A stretch of DNA of 64,000 nucleotides from Nitrincola iocasae (lineage in GTDB: Bacteria; Pseudomonadota; Gammaproteobacteria; Pseudomonadales; Balneatricaceae), in NCBI RefSeq assembly GCF_008727795.1, contig NZ_CP044222.1, positions 3,906,001 through 3,970,000 on the forward strand. The letters run 5' to 3'. The notes beneath the pieces were generated by a model that was not told the origin of the DNA, ran no database searches, and worked only from the letters and a program-made list of their open reading frames with translations. The position numbers and the translations under genes were made by a program. This document shows, one piece after another, positions 35,377-44,317 of the stretch (the first letter of the stretch is position 1; every line of letters begins with the position of its first letter).

Positions 35377-36609
35377 TTAATTTTCAGCGGGTTTTAGGCT
35401 CTCAGGTCTACCGGGCGGCAGGGCGAAAGAAATCAATACGGCTAGCACCACCATCGCGCTGGACACCCACAAACAGGGTTCTAAGCCCCAGTTCATATAG
35501 ATCCAGCCTGATAGAAGTGTGCCTATTAAGCGTCCCATGGCGTTGGCCATATAATAGAAACCCACATCCAGTGATACGCCATCACCACGTGCAAAACTGA
35601 CAATTAAATAACTGTGCAGGGACGAGTTAACCGCAAATACCACGCCAAAACAGAGTAAACCTATCACCAACACAGTGCTGGGTGGCCATGACAAAGTGAG
35701 TCCATATGCAATCAGTATTGGGAAAAAAGCCAACAAGCCACCCCAAATAACCACGTCACTACGTCCGGGAATTCTACCGCTGCGTTTACCAGTAAAATAA
35801 GGCGCAATGGATTGGATGACACCATAGCCAATCACCCAGCTTGCCATAAAAAAACCCACTTGCCAGAAACTCCAATCCAGCACTTCTTTCAAAAACACCG
35901 GTAATGCCACCACAAACCAGACATCACGGGAGGCAAATAAGAACATGCGAGCGGCCGCCAAGACGTTTATTGCTCGACTTTTTGAAAAGATGTCGGTGAA
36001 CTTGGGCTTTTGCTTCATGCGTCCCAGATCCTGTTTCAACAACAGCATCGACAACAACCACACGAGCGTCAGCATGATTGCCATAGCCAACACGGCACCG
36101 GTAAAACCAAGTACGCTCAGCAACACCGCGCCCATAAAGAAGCCAACGCCTTTGAGCGCGTTTTTCGATCCGGTTAAAATCGCAACCCATTTATACAGCG
36201 TGCCCTGGGCATTTTCAGGTACCAGATGCTTAATCGAACTTTTGGCACTCATTTTATTCAGGTCTTTGGCAATACCCGACAAGGCTTGAGCAACCATCAC
36301 CCATACGACGGTCAGCCAGTCGCTCGGTACTGTCAACATCAACAGTGCAAAAACTTGTAACCCCAGCCCCATATTCATGGTGCGGTTAAGACCCAATCGG
36401 GCTCCCAGCCATCCACCCACAAGATTGGTAACAACACCAAAAATCTCGTAAAAGATGAATAAAAAAGCGATCTGCAGGGGGCTGTATCCCAACTGGTTGA
36501 AATACAGCACCACCAACATGCGTAAAGCACCATCAGTAAGCGTAAATGCCCAGTAGTTACCGGTAACAACCAGATACTGCTTAACCCCTGCTGAAAGCCC
36601 TGCCAACAT
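35377..36609 (-). CDS. arsJ: ArsJ organoarsenical exporter (MFS)
   Basis: A 410-residue MFS transporter with 11-12 helices. Its N-terminus (VVTGNYWAFTLTDGALRMLV, then LGYSPLQIAFLFIFYEIFGV) is diagnostic of ArsJ. ArsJ exports 1-arseno-3-phosphoglycerate, made from arsenate by a partner GAPDH; the compound then breaks down outside to arsenate. The GAPDH gene lies 5 bases upstream, which completes the known two-gene arsenate resistance pathway. Confidence 0.93.
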   Translation of the reverse strand: MLAGLSAGVKQYLVVTGNYWAFTLTDGALRMLVVLYFNQLGYSPLQIAFLFIFYEIFGVVTNLVGGWLGARLGLNRTMNMGLGLQVFALLMLTVPSDWLTVVWVMVAQALSGIAKDLNKMSAKSSIKHLVPENAQGTLYKWVAILTGSKNALKGVGFFMGAVLLSVLGFTGAVLAMAIMLTLVWLLSMLLLKQDLGRMKQKPKFTDIFSKSRAINVLAAARMFLFASRDVWFVVALPVFLKEVLDWSFWQVGFFMASWVIGYGVIQSIAPYFTGKRSGRIPGRSDVVIWGGLLAFFPILIAYGLTLSWPPSTVLVIGLLCFGVVFAVNSSLHSYLIVSFARGDGVSLDVGFYYMANAMGRLIGTLLSGWIYMNWGLEPCLWVSSAMVVLAVLISFALPPGRPESLKPAEN

Positions 36610-36614
36610 GATAG

Positions 36615-37625
36615 TTACTCTTGATCCATGACGCCGACTTTACGACCCAGCTCGACCATTCTTAAGGCATAGCCCCATTCATTGTCATACCAGGCATAGA
36701 TTTTCACATGCGTTTCATTGACCACCATGGTGGATAAAGCATCAATGATGCTGGAGCGGGAATCACCGCGGTAATCCACAGAAACCAGTGGACGCTCTTC
36801 GTAACCCAGAATGCCCGCTAAAGGGCCTTCGGCTGCAGTTTTGAGCAACGCATTTACTTCTGTGGCACTGGTAGGACGTTCAACTTCAAAGACGCAATCC
36901 GTTAGCGACGCATTGGCCAGCGGTACACGCACGGCGTGACCATTAATTCGGCCAGCCAGTTCAGGGAAGATTTCAATAATGGCTTTTGCCGATCCAGTCG
37001 TTGTCGGAATCAGGCTGCTACCACAGGCTCTTGCCCGACGTAAATCCTTGTGAGGTGCATCCAGAATGGTTTGGGTATTGGTTAAGTCATGAATGGTGGT
37101 CATGCTGGCATGACGAATACCTAAAGACTCATGTATCACTTTAACCACAGGCGCCAGGCAATTGGTGGTACAGGAAGCGGCTGTGACGATTGGATGTTGC
37201 AGTGGATCATAGAGGTGATCATTGACGCCCATCACCACATTCAGCACACCCGGCTCTTTAACCGGCGCCGAAACCACAACGCGCTTAACGCCTTGATCCA
37301 GGTAGACTTGCAACTGAGCCTTGGTTTTCATCTTGCCTGAGCATTCGAATACCAGATCACAGCCTGACCAGTCATTACCCTCAAGGGTTTTTTCCTGCGT
37401 TACTCGGATGCGCTTGCCTGCGATCACCAGTTGACCATCTTCAGCACCTGCTTCATGACCCCAGCGACCATGTACCGAATCGAAGTTAAGCAAGTGGGCC
37501 AGACTCTCGGCGCCAGCGGCCGGTTCATTGATCTGGACAAACTCAAATTCTGGCCAATCCCAGGCCGCCCGCAATGCCAGACGCCCCATACGACCAAAAC
37601 CATTGATACCTACTTTAATCGCCAT
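36615..37625 (-). CDS. gapdh: ArsJ-associated glyceraldehyde-3-phosphate dehydrogenase
   Basis: A protein of about 336 residues with the Rossmann motif GINGFGRMGRLALRA, active-site cysteine TAASCTTNCLAPVVKV and catalytic histidine region MTTIHDLTNTQ. It is the arsenic-type GAPDH rather than the glycolytic form by its pairing with ArsJ and by NEPAAGAESLAHLLNFDS. It uses arsenate in place of phosphate to make 1-arseno-3-phosphoglycerate. The ATG at 37625 has GGAG upstream; an in-frame GTG lies at 37640. A PhoB box precedes it, so arsenate detoxification would rise with phosphate-transporter expression. Confidence 0.92.
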   Translation of the reverse strand: MAIKVGINGFGRMGRLALRAAWDWPEFEFVQINEPAAGAESLAHLLNFDSVHGRWGHEAGAEDGQLVIAGKRIRVTQEKTLEGNDWSGCDLVFECSGKMKTKAQLQVYLDQGVKRVVVSAPVKEPGVLNVVMGVNDHLYDPLQHPIVTAASCTTNCLAPVVKVIHESLGIRHASMTTIHDLTNTQTILDAPHKDLRRARACGSSLIPTTTGSAKAIIEIFPELAGRINGHAVRVPLANASLTDCVFEVERPTSATEVNALLKTAAEGPLAGILGYEERPLVSVDYRGDSRSSIIDALSTMVVNETHVKIYAWYDNEWGYALRMVELGRKVGVMDQE

Positions 37626-37682
37626 CGATCCGTTCTCCACAGTATATATGCATGTAAGTATATGCTAGCTTGGCAGGAATAT

Positions 37683-37700
37683 ATGACAAATAGATGACAA
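37683..37700 (-). promoter_or_regulatory. PhoB box upstream of GAPDH-arsJ
   Basis: On the minus strand TTGTCATCTATTTGTCAT, two GTCAT half-sites 11 bases apart, about 14-15 of 18 consensus matches. A TAGCAT or TATACT -10 follows at 15-20 bases. The box partly overlaps the terminator behind phoU1. Confidence 0.7.
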
Positions 37701-37731
37701 AAAAGCCCGTTCTCCAAAAGAAAACAGGCTT
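37699..37731 (-). terminator. Intrinsic terminator of pstSCAB-phoU
   Basis: Minus-strand AAGCCTGTTTTC pairs with GAGAACGGGCTT (two G-U pairs, TTTTG loop), followed by TTTTTT. It lies 24 bases after the phoU1 stop and ends the first pst operon before GAPDH-arsJ. Confidence 0.8.
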
Positions 37732-37755
37732 AATATAGATCGAACACTACTAGGT

Positions 37756-38472
37756 TCAATTATCGCGAACGATCGCTTGCAACTCTTCATCATTGGTATG
37801 GCGAACATTACGTCCTTTTACGAAATAAATCGTATACTCACAGACGTTGCGGGCATGATCTCCGATACGCTCAATTGCGCGCCCTACCCATGTCATTTCG
37901 ACCATTCGGGTAATATTACGAGGATCTTCCAACATATAGGTCATATTCTGGCGCAGGATCGCCTCATAATCACTATCAACTTGCTTATCTAGCAAGGCCA
38001 CCTTCAGGGCTTCATCGGCATCCATTCGACGAAATGCACTCATTGCTCCGTGCAGCATCTGGGTAACGTGACCACCCATGGTTGCAAATTCATGGAACTC
38101 TTTAGGAGGCAGCACGTTATTATCCGACTTAGCCGCCATACGGGCAATACGTTTTGCCTGATCACCAATACGCTCTAGATCTTTGATAGTCTTGATTACC
38201 GCAATCACTGCACGCAGGTCACCCGCGGCAGGCTGGCGCTTGACTAGTACCTGCACACATTTATCATCAATCTCTACTTCCATATCATTGATTGAGGTGT
38301 CGGCACTGATTACTTCTTGAGCTAAAGCAACATCGGCATTGATGAAAGCATTTAAGGCTCTCTCCACCTGCTGAATCACCAGCTCACCCATGGCCAGAAC
38401 ATCATTAACGATTTCATTCATTTCGGCGTCATACGCCTGGGAGGTATGCCCATCAACACGTTGATTATTCAT
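37756..38472 (-). CDS. phoU: Phosphate signalling/transport regulator PhoU, copy 1
   Basis: A 238-residue all-helical protein with two tandem PhoU repeats. Metal-binding acidic stretches are visible, for example KDLERIGDQAKRIARMA in repeat 1 and RAIERIGDHARNVCEYT in repeat 2. PhoU links the Pst transporter to PhoR and keeps the Pho regulon off when phosphate is ample. It is the last gene of the minus-strand pst operon, 15 bases after pstB. Confidence 0.95.
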   Translation of the reverse strand: MNNQRVDGHTSQAYDAEMNEIVNDVLAMGELVIQQVERALNAFINADVALAQEVISADTSINDMEVEIDDKCVQVLVKRQPAAGDLRAVIAVIKTIKDLERIGDQAKRIARMAAKSDNNVLPPKEFHEFATMGGHVTQMLHGAMSAFRRMDADEALKVALLDKQVDSDYEAILRQNMTYMLEDPRNITRMVEMTWVGRAIERIGDHARNVCEYTIYFVKGRNVRHTNDEELQAIVRDN

Positions 38473-38487
38473 TCTTGCTCCTGCTGA

Positions 38488-39324
38488 TCAACCGAAACGG
38501 CCGGTTATATAATCTTCGGTACGTGAATCTTTTGGATTAGTGAAGATCTCTCGCGTTTCATTGATCTCAACCAGATCCCCCAGATGGAAAAAGCCGGTTT
38601 TGTCAGACACGCGCGCGGCCTGCTGCATATTGTGTGTTACGATGGCTATGGTGTAGCTGCCCTTGAGCTCATCAATCAACTCTTCGATGATCGACGTAGC
38701 AATGGGATCCAAAGCGGAACAAGGTTCATCCATTAAGATCACTTCAGGGCTGACCGCAATCGCCCGTGCAATACATAAACGCTGCTGTTGCCCACCCGAT
38801 AGACCAGTGCCTGGAGCATCCAGACGATCTTTTACCTCTTTCCACAGACCCGCACGCTGCAAACTGGTTTCAACTATCTCATCCAAATCACTTTTATTGT
38901 TATCAACCAGGCCATGCAAACGTGGACCGTAAGCGATGTTTTCATAAATGGACTTAGGAAAGGGATTGGGTTTCTGGAATACCATGCCCACCTGCGCCCG
39001 CAACTGAACCACATCCAATTTTTTGTCGTGAATATCACGGCCATCCAACAGGATTTCGCCCGTAACACGTGCCGAATCAATAGTGTCATTCATGCGGTTG
39101 AAGCAACGCAAAAACGTCGACTTACCACAACCGGATGGCCCGATAAAAGCCACTACTTCATTTTCATACAGATCCATATTGATGCCATGCAGAGCTTCAG
39201 TATCACCGTAGAATACTTTGACATCACGGGCACTCATCTTGATGGTGCTTGAGGTTGCAGAGACCTTTTGCTTATCATCAAAACTCATCTGCATGGCACC
39301 CATCGTTGGCTGTTCCATTTTCAT
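38488..39324 (-). CDS. pstB: Phosphate ABC transporter ATP-binding protein PstB, copy 1
   Basis: A protein of about 278 residues. The N-terminal extension of about 30 residues is followed by KVFYGDTEALHGI, Walker A GPSGCGKST, FLRCFNRMNDT, QKPNPFPKSIYENIAYG, signature LSGGQQQRLCIARA, Walker B VILMDEPCSALDPIATSIIEELI and switch histidine VTHNMQQAARVS, all strongly PstB. The start is uncertain: ATG at 39324 or 39318, both close to GAGAGAG; a GTG lies at 39336. It overlaps or abuts the pstA stop. Confidence 0.94.
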   Translation of the reverse strand: MKMEQPTMGAMQMSFDDKQKVSATSSTIKMSARDVKVFYGDTEALHGINMDLYENEVVAFIGPSGCGKSTFLRCFNRMNDTIDSARVTGEILLDGRDIHDKKLDVVQLRAQVGMVFQKPNPFPKSIYENIAYGPRLHGLVDNNKSDLDEIVETSLQRAGLWKEVKDRLDAPGTGLSGGQQQRLCIARAIAVSPEVILMDEPCSALDPIATSIIEELIDELKGSYTIAIVTHNMQQAARVSDKTGFFHLGDLVEINETREIFTNPKDSRTEDYITGRFG

Positions 39325-39329
39325 CTCTC

Positions 39330-40709
39330 TCACCACCGTGTTTCAAAATGTTTGCGCAGCCAGATGGCTACAGCATTCAACGAGATCATCAGCGCCAGGA
39401 GTACAACAATGGCTGCCGAGGTTCTCGCCTCGAAAAAATTACGTAGCTCATTACCCTGCCACAGAAAAATCTGCACTGGTAAAGCTGTCGATTGCTCAAA
39501 AGGGGTTGCTGGCACACTGGCAACGAAAGAGCTCATCCCAATCAGCAGCAAGGGTGCCGCTTCTCCCAGCGCCTGAGCAATACCGAGAATCGCTCCAGTC
39601 AAAATACCCGGTATCGCCAAAGGCAATACATGATGTAACACGGACTGCACTTTGGAAGCACCAAGGCCCAGCGCGGCTGAACGAATCGACGGTGGAATTG
39701 CCTTTAGCGTCGAACGCGTAGCGATAATAACCGTCGGTAATGTCATCAAGGTCAGTACCAAACCACCGACTATCGGGGCAGAAAGCGGTAACTTGAACCA
39801 AAGGATAAATACCGATGCACCGAGCAAACCAAACACAATGGAAGGTACAGCCGCCAGGTTATTGATATTCACCTCGATGAGGTCAGTTAACTTGTTCTGT
39901 GGTGCAAACTCTTCAAGATAAATCGCCGATGCAACCCCGATGGGCACGGCAAGGAACATCACAATTAACATCATCATCAATGAACCCATGAAGGCGCCAG
40001 CCAGACCTGCAGACGCTAAAGAGCTACGTGAGTCAGGATTCATAAATAGCGATGTGCTAAAGCTATTCTCAATCACACCTCGGTCTACCAGCTCATCAGC
40101 CCATTCCTGCGTTAAGGTTGAAATCTGCTGTTGTGATGTAGGTAAATCACGGTCAACATTTCCTTTAACCCAAACATCAATGTTAGCATCAGCCAACATT
40201 GTCAACCGCTGCGTTGTCCCTATAATAGACGGATCATCTCGTACCATATCACGTAAAGCAAAGCGCTCACCAGAAGTGACTAATTGCATCGCATCACGCG
40301 GGTGATCAGCCGCTTCGGGGATCTCTTTGGCAATCGCATTTAGTATAATTCTATTAAAATTAATAAAGCCCAACTGCGTCTGCCATGCCAGGAAGCGCTG
40401 ATTAAACTCGGCTTCGGACTCACTCTCCATGCGAACAGGCTTTTCATCTATCTTAATAAGCTGCTCATCAAAGTGTACATCAAGGGTGATATGCGCTTGC
40501 CAAAACGCAGGCACACCTTTCGACAAGATGGTGATGAATAGCAGTGCCACAAAAGCCAGTGCCGCGACAACGGCTGCAACACCCATCATTCTAAAGCGTT
40601 GTTCTTGAGAATGACGCCGCTTCAGCGACTTTGTAACACGCTGTTGCATCAGATCCCGTTTTTTCGCCAAGTCAGTTTGATCTGGCAGATTCACTGTTTC
40701 AGTATTCAT
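39330..40709 (-). CDS. pstA: Phosphate ABC transporter permease PstA, copy 1
   Basis: A 459-residue permease, longer than the E. coli-type protein (about 300), with an N-terminal cytoplasmic tail, one helix and a periplasmic stretch of about 150 residues before the conserved channel domain. The PstA block LKAIPPSIRSAALGLGASKVQS and the region GAILGIAQALGEAAPLLLIG are present. The long form is common in marine gammaproteobacteria. It follows pstC by 3 bases and precedes pstB. Confidence 0.93.
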   Translation of the reverse strand: MNTETVNLPDQTDLAKKRDLMQQRVTKSLKRRHSQEQRFRMMGVAAVVAALAFVALLFITILSKGVPAFWQAHITLDVHFDEQLIKIDEKPVRMESESEAEFNQRFLAWQTQLGFINFNRIILNAIAKEIPEAADHPRDAMQLVTSGERFALRDMVRDDPSIIGTTQRLTMLADANIDVWVKGNVDRDLPTSQQQISTLTQEWADELVDRGVIENSFSTSLFMNPDSRSSLASAGLAGAFMGSLMMMLIVMFLAVPIGVASAIYLEEFAPQNKLTDLIEVNINNLAAVPSIVFGLLGASVFILWFKLPLSAPIVGGLVLTLMTLPTVIIATRSTLKAIPPSIRSAALGLGASKVQSVLHHVLPLAIPGILTGAILGIAQALGEAAPLLLIGMSSFVASVPATPFEQSTALPVQIFLWQGNELRNFFEARTSAAIVVLLALMISLNAVAIWLRKHFETRW

Positions 40710-40712
40710 AAT

Positions 40713-42098
40713 TTACTCGTACTGTTCACGGTATTTACGAACGATAACCAATGCCACAACGTTCAGACATAAGGTGATCACGAACAGAGTCAAACCCAAA
40801 GCAAAAGCTACCAGAGACTGCGGACTAGCAAAGTCCTGGTCACCTGTCAGCTGATTGACGATGGTCACCGTCATAGTAGAGACAGCCTCAAAAGGGTTTG
40901 CTGTAAGTATAGGGCTGTTGCCCGCTGCCAATACTACAATCATGGTTTCACCGATTGCTCGACTGGCTGCCAACAAGATCGCACCGACAATCCCCGGCAA
41001 TGCCGCTGGAAATACCACTTTGCGAACGGTTTCGGATTTGGTAGCACCGAGTCCCAAGGATCCATCTCGCATGGCTTTAGGTACTTGGGTAATAATGTCA
41101 TCAGATAAGGATGAAATAAATGGAATAATCATAATCCCCATGACAATCCCAGCTGTTATCGCAGATGTTGCGCGAATCTCTAACCCCAGTGTCGCACCCA
41201 TCATTGACAAGAAAGGCCCCACCGTCACCAAAGCAAAAAAACCATAAACAATCGTTGGAATACCCGCTAAGATTTCAATAATAGGTTTCGCAATTGCTCT
41301 TACTTTAGGATGCGCATACTCAGCAAGATAAATCGCCGTCATCAACCCCACTGGTACAGCCACTAATAAGGCAATGATAGCAATCATCAGAGTGCCCCAA
41401 AGCAGTGGCAACATACCAAAACCACCCTGGCCTCCAGTCCCTACGGTTGAGAAGCGCGGGTTCCAAGTGGTTCCAAAAAAGAAGTCCATGGGACTGACGA
41501 ATGAAAAGAAGCGCATCGCTTCGCCAAACATAGAAAAGACTATGCCAATCGTGGTCAAAATCGCTACCGTTGAGCAGGCTATCAAAAGGAACCGAACGAC
41601 ACGTTCAACAGCGTTCCGAGCGCGTAAATCCGGATGAATACGCTTCAAATTAAAGACAAGTGCGGCAGCGGCAACCGAGGCCATCAATGCCAACATTAAC
41701 AAATTCCCTGTGGTTTTTAGCTTTTGCATATGTTCTGCAGCCGCTAATTCATAGGGTAATGCTTCATCAGTCAGGCCAAAGCCTGTGGATAAATTTGTAA
41801 TTCTTTGCAGCACATTGCGTATATCATTATTGCTACCGGCTACAACTTCTGGTGGCAACTGTGCAACCACCATTGATTCGATAATACCTGGCTGTAAAAA
41901 AGACCAGCCTAGAAAAATGATAGCCGCTGGCACCACTGTCCAAAGCGCCAGTAAGGTTCCATGATATACAGGCCGTGAATGCAATCTAATTTTATCACCC
42001 GATGTTGTGACAGCGACCTTACGACTGCGTACCAGTCCTACTTGATAAACAAAGGCCATCATCATCAACAGTACAGCAATCAGTGCCAGGTTACTCAT
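40713..42098 (-). CDS. pstC: Phosphate ABC transporter permease PstC, copy 1
   Basis: A 461-residue permease, again a long form, with an N-terminal region of three helices before the conserved domain. The PstC block VPKAMRDGSLGLGATKSETVRKVV and the segment LLAASRAIGETMIVVLAAG are clear. It pairs with PstA to form the phosphate channel. A bidirectional terminator separates it from pstS. Confidence 0.93.
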   Translation of the reverse strand: MSNLALIAVLLMMMAFVYQVGLVRSRKVAVTTSGDKIRLHSRPVYHGTLLALWTVVPAAIIFLGWSFLQPGIIESMVVAQLPPEVVAGSNNDIRNVLQRITNLSTGFGLTDEALPYELAAAEHMQKLKTTGNLLMLALMASVAAAALVFNLKRIHPDLRARNAVERVVRFLLIACSTVAILTTIGIVFSMFGEAMRFFSFVSPMDFFFGTTWNPRFSTVGTGGQGGFGMLPLLWGTLMIAIIALLVAVPVGLMTAIYLAEYAHPKVRAIAKPIIEILAGIPTIVYGFFALVTVGPFLSMMGATLGLEIRATSAITAGIVMGIMIIPFISSLSDDIITQVPKAMRDGSLGLGATKSETVRKVVFPAALPGIVGAILLAASRAIGETMIVVLAAGNSPILTANPFEAVSTMTVTIVNQLTGDQDFASPQSLVAFALGLTLFVITLCLNVVALVIVRKYREQYE

Positions 42099-42155
42099 AT
42101 CGGCTCCAGCGTCGATAAGGTTTCATTTACAACGTTGTGCATAAACATCCAGTAC

Positions 42156-42193
42156 AAAAAAACCGAGAATGCAGTGACATTCTCGGTTTTTTT
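42156..42193. terminator. Terminator between pstS1 and pstC1
   Basis: A7-CCGAGAATG, a short loop, CATTCTCGG-T7: a perfect 9-bp GC stem extended by A/T pairs, functional on either strand. It would make pstS the most abundant message of the operon. Confidence 0.9.
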
Positions 42194-42206
42194 AGTAGCG
42201 GGTTGC

Positions 42207-43238
42207 TTAGTCCAGTAATGTCTGAGACATTACAGCTGCAGTGATCGCATCACGCTCTGTCATGTCCATAGGAATCAAACCAGCTTCTTCCAGAATGCTC
42301 CCCATACCACCGATCTGCTCGCTCAGGAAATACTGAGCATATTCCAACAAACCAGGGATCACACCAACGTGCTGATTTTTGATGTAGAAGTATAAAGGGC
42401 GAGACACTGGATACTCACCAGTACCAATAGTTTCCAGGCTTGGAGTCACACCACCAACTGTCGCCACTTTCAGACTATCGCGGTTTTGATCATAAAAGCT
42501 CAGACCAAATACACCCAGCGCATCTTTCTGAGCATCCAGACGAGCCAAAGTTTCAGTGTAGTTACCAGCAATTTCTACAACACGACCGTCAGTACGAATG
42601 GCATTACAGAAGTTAGACTTGGCTTCTTTTTCCATCGCCTGAACTTCTTCAAAAGTTTCACAACCAGGGTGAACTACTTTTTCTTCGTAGACTTCACGAG
42701 TACCGTGGTTAGAGCCAGGGATAACCAGTACGATTTCCTGATCTGGCAGTGAACTGTCGATCTGTGACCAGCGAGTATAAGGGTTGGCTACCATTTCGCC
42801 ATTCTGTGGAATCTGCGCAGCGCCAGCCAGGAATACATGATGCGGCTCAAGTGCAAAATCACCACTATCTGTACGTGAAGCAAATACGATACCATCGTAG
42901 CCAATTTTAACTTCAATAATCTCGGTTACGCCGTTTTCAGCACAGCTTTCCACTTCACTGGAACGAATTGCACGTGATGCGTTGGCAATATCAATGGTGT
43001 TTTCACCAACACCCTGACAAAACTGGCGCAAACCGCCACTGGAGCCACCCGAACCGACAACAGGCGTGTTAAACTGTGGGAAAGAGTTACCAAACTCTTC
43101 AGCAACAATCGAAGCAAAAGGCAGTACAGTTGAAGAACCAGCGATCTGAATGGTATCACGCGCCATGGCTGGTGCAGTGAAAGCAACGGCAGCAGCTGCG
43201 GTCATCGCGATGGCGAGAGCTTTGTTACGAAACGTCAT
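42207..43238 (-). CDS. pstS: Periplasmic phosphate-binding protein PstS, copy 1
   Basis: A 343-residue PstS with the signal peptide KALAIAMTAAAAVAFTAPAMA. The phosphate-binding loops are visible: IAGSSTVLPFA, GSGGSSGGLRQFC and IPGSNHGTREVYEEKV. The ATG at 43238 has GAGGA upstream; an in-frame extension to 43331 would include promoter sequence and no signal peptide at its start. It is the first gene of the minus-strand pst operon and has a PhoB box about 120 bases upstream. Confidence 0.95.
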   Translation of the reverse strand: MTFRNKALAIAMTAAAAVAFTAPAMARDTIQIAGSSTVLPFASIVAEEFGNSFPQFNTPVVGSGGSSGGLRQFCQGVGENTIDIANASRAIRSSEVESCAENGVTEIIEVKIGYDGIVFASRTDSGDFALEPHHVFLAGAAQIPQNGEMVANPYTRWSQIDSSLPDQEIVLVIPGSNHGTREVYEEKVVHPGCETFEEVQAMEKEAKSNFCNAIRTDGRVVEIAGNYTETLARLDAQKDALGVFGLSFYDQNRDSLKVATVGGVTPSLETIGTGEYPVSRPLYFYIKNQHVGVIPGLLEYAQYFLSEQIGGMGSILEEAGLIPMDMTERDAITAAVMSQTLLD

Positions 43239-43357
43239 TGAGGCATCCTCGTTTAGTTTTGTTAATACGACCCGAATGCTGTTCAAATGATCATCCAGGT
43301 CGCTAATTCTTACAAGGTGGTATTCTGACAAGGATATATTTCAGAAAAGTGAAAGAA

Positions 43358-44317
43358 ATGTTACGTTTTTGTTACAGAGGAATCGCCCTTAGTAAATCGC
43401 TGATGTTGATGTTGGTGTTGATTAGCCAATACACCCTGGCTGTCACCGAAACCTCTCCCCTGCACGGAGTTATTTCAACTGTGGGATCAGATACTCTGAG
43501 CCGTTTGATCAGCCAGTGGAGTGAAGCTTTCCAGCAGCGCCATCCGCAGATATTACTTGAGCTGCATACCGGTGGCTCATCCTCAGCAGCCACCGCGTTG
43601 ATCAGTGGTACGACTTTACTCGCTCCGATGAGCCGCCGCATGAGTTCACAGGAATCGCGTCAGTTTCAGGCCAACCATGGCTACGCCGTAACCGAAGTGT
43701 CGTTAGCTGAGGATCGTATCGCGGTCTTTGTGCACCCGAACAATCCTCTCAACCATTTGACACTGACACAGCTCGATGCAATCTTTTCATCAACCCGTCT
43801 GCGAGGCCACTCAACCCAACTGACACACTGGAATCAGTTACAGGCTAGCGCCACTTGGTCCAACCGCCATATTGCCGTATTCAGCCGTAGTGTCACCTCC
43901 GGCACCTATGGTGATTTCCGCGAACTGGCCTTGGCCGGTGGTGATTTTATTAATCGCCTGATCGAACTGCCTGGCTCCATCGCCGTGGTCCGCGGTGTCG
44001 CTGCCACCGAAAATGCTATCGGCTTCGCCAGTGTTGCCTACCAAGACCCAAACATTAAACTGCTATCCTTACAAACACAGGCTGCATCACCACTCAGTCA
44101 TCCACTGGATAGTAATGCACCTTATCCCCTCGCTCGTACCCTCTACCTTTATATTAATCAGCCACCTGATGCGCCCTTGCCCGCTCATTACCTCGCTTGG
44201 TTGCAGTTTATCTTCTCAGCCGAAGGGCAAGCCATTTTACAGGCCTCAGGCTTACGTCCTCTGACAGTAAACCGGCATGAAACACAGTTACAAATTTTTG
44301 AGGCAGATGCTTCATGA
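43358..44317 (+). CDS. pstS2: PstS-like phosphate-binding protein, copy 2
   Basis: A protein of about 319 residues with a signal peptide (SKSLMLMLVLISQYTLA) and PstS-type loops STVGSDTLSRLISQW, LHTGGSSSAATALISG, RSVTSGTYGDFREL and VRGVAATENAIGFASV. It differs clearly from copy 1, so this is an old paralogue rather than a recent duplication. The ATG at 43358 is preferred; an in-frame GTG lies at 43349. No strong ribosome site is visible. It overlaps pstC2 by 4 bases and heads the second, plus-strand pst operon. Confidence 0.85.
   Translation: MLRFCYRGIALSKSLMLMLVLISQYTLAVTETSPLHGVISTVGSDTLSRLISQWSEAFQQRHPQILLELHTGGSSSAATALISGTTLLAPMSRRMSSQESRQFQANHGYAVTEVSLAEDRIAVFVHPNNPLNHLTLTQLDAIFSSTRLRGHSTQLTHWNQLQASATWSNRHIAVFSRSVTSGTYGDFRELALAGGDFINRLIELPGSIAVVRGVAATENAIGFASVAYQDPNIKLLSLQTQAASPLSHPLDSNAPYPLARTLYLYINQPPDAPLPAHYLAWLQFIFSAEGQAILQASGLRPLTVNRHETQLQIFEADAS
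43360..43377 (-). promoter_or_regulatory. PhoB box of pstS1, inside the start of divergent pstS2
   Basis: On the minus strand CTGTAACAAAAACGTAAC has two GTAAC half-sites 11 bases apart, about 13 of 18 consensus matches, with an AATATAT-type -10 downstream. It overlaps the first codons of the divergent pstS2 reading frame. Confidence 0.55.

Noticed and set aside
39218..39721. Plus-strand reading frame of 167 codons opposite pstB and pstA
   Set aside because: It lies wholly antisense to well-supported pst genes, shows no recognisable domain or ribosome site, and its composition follows from the coding strand.
43838..44044. Minus-strand glycine-rich frame within pstS2
   Set aside because: It arises from the reverse complement of a PstS loop and has no independent support.
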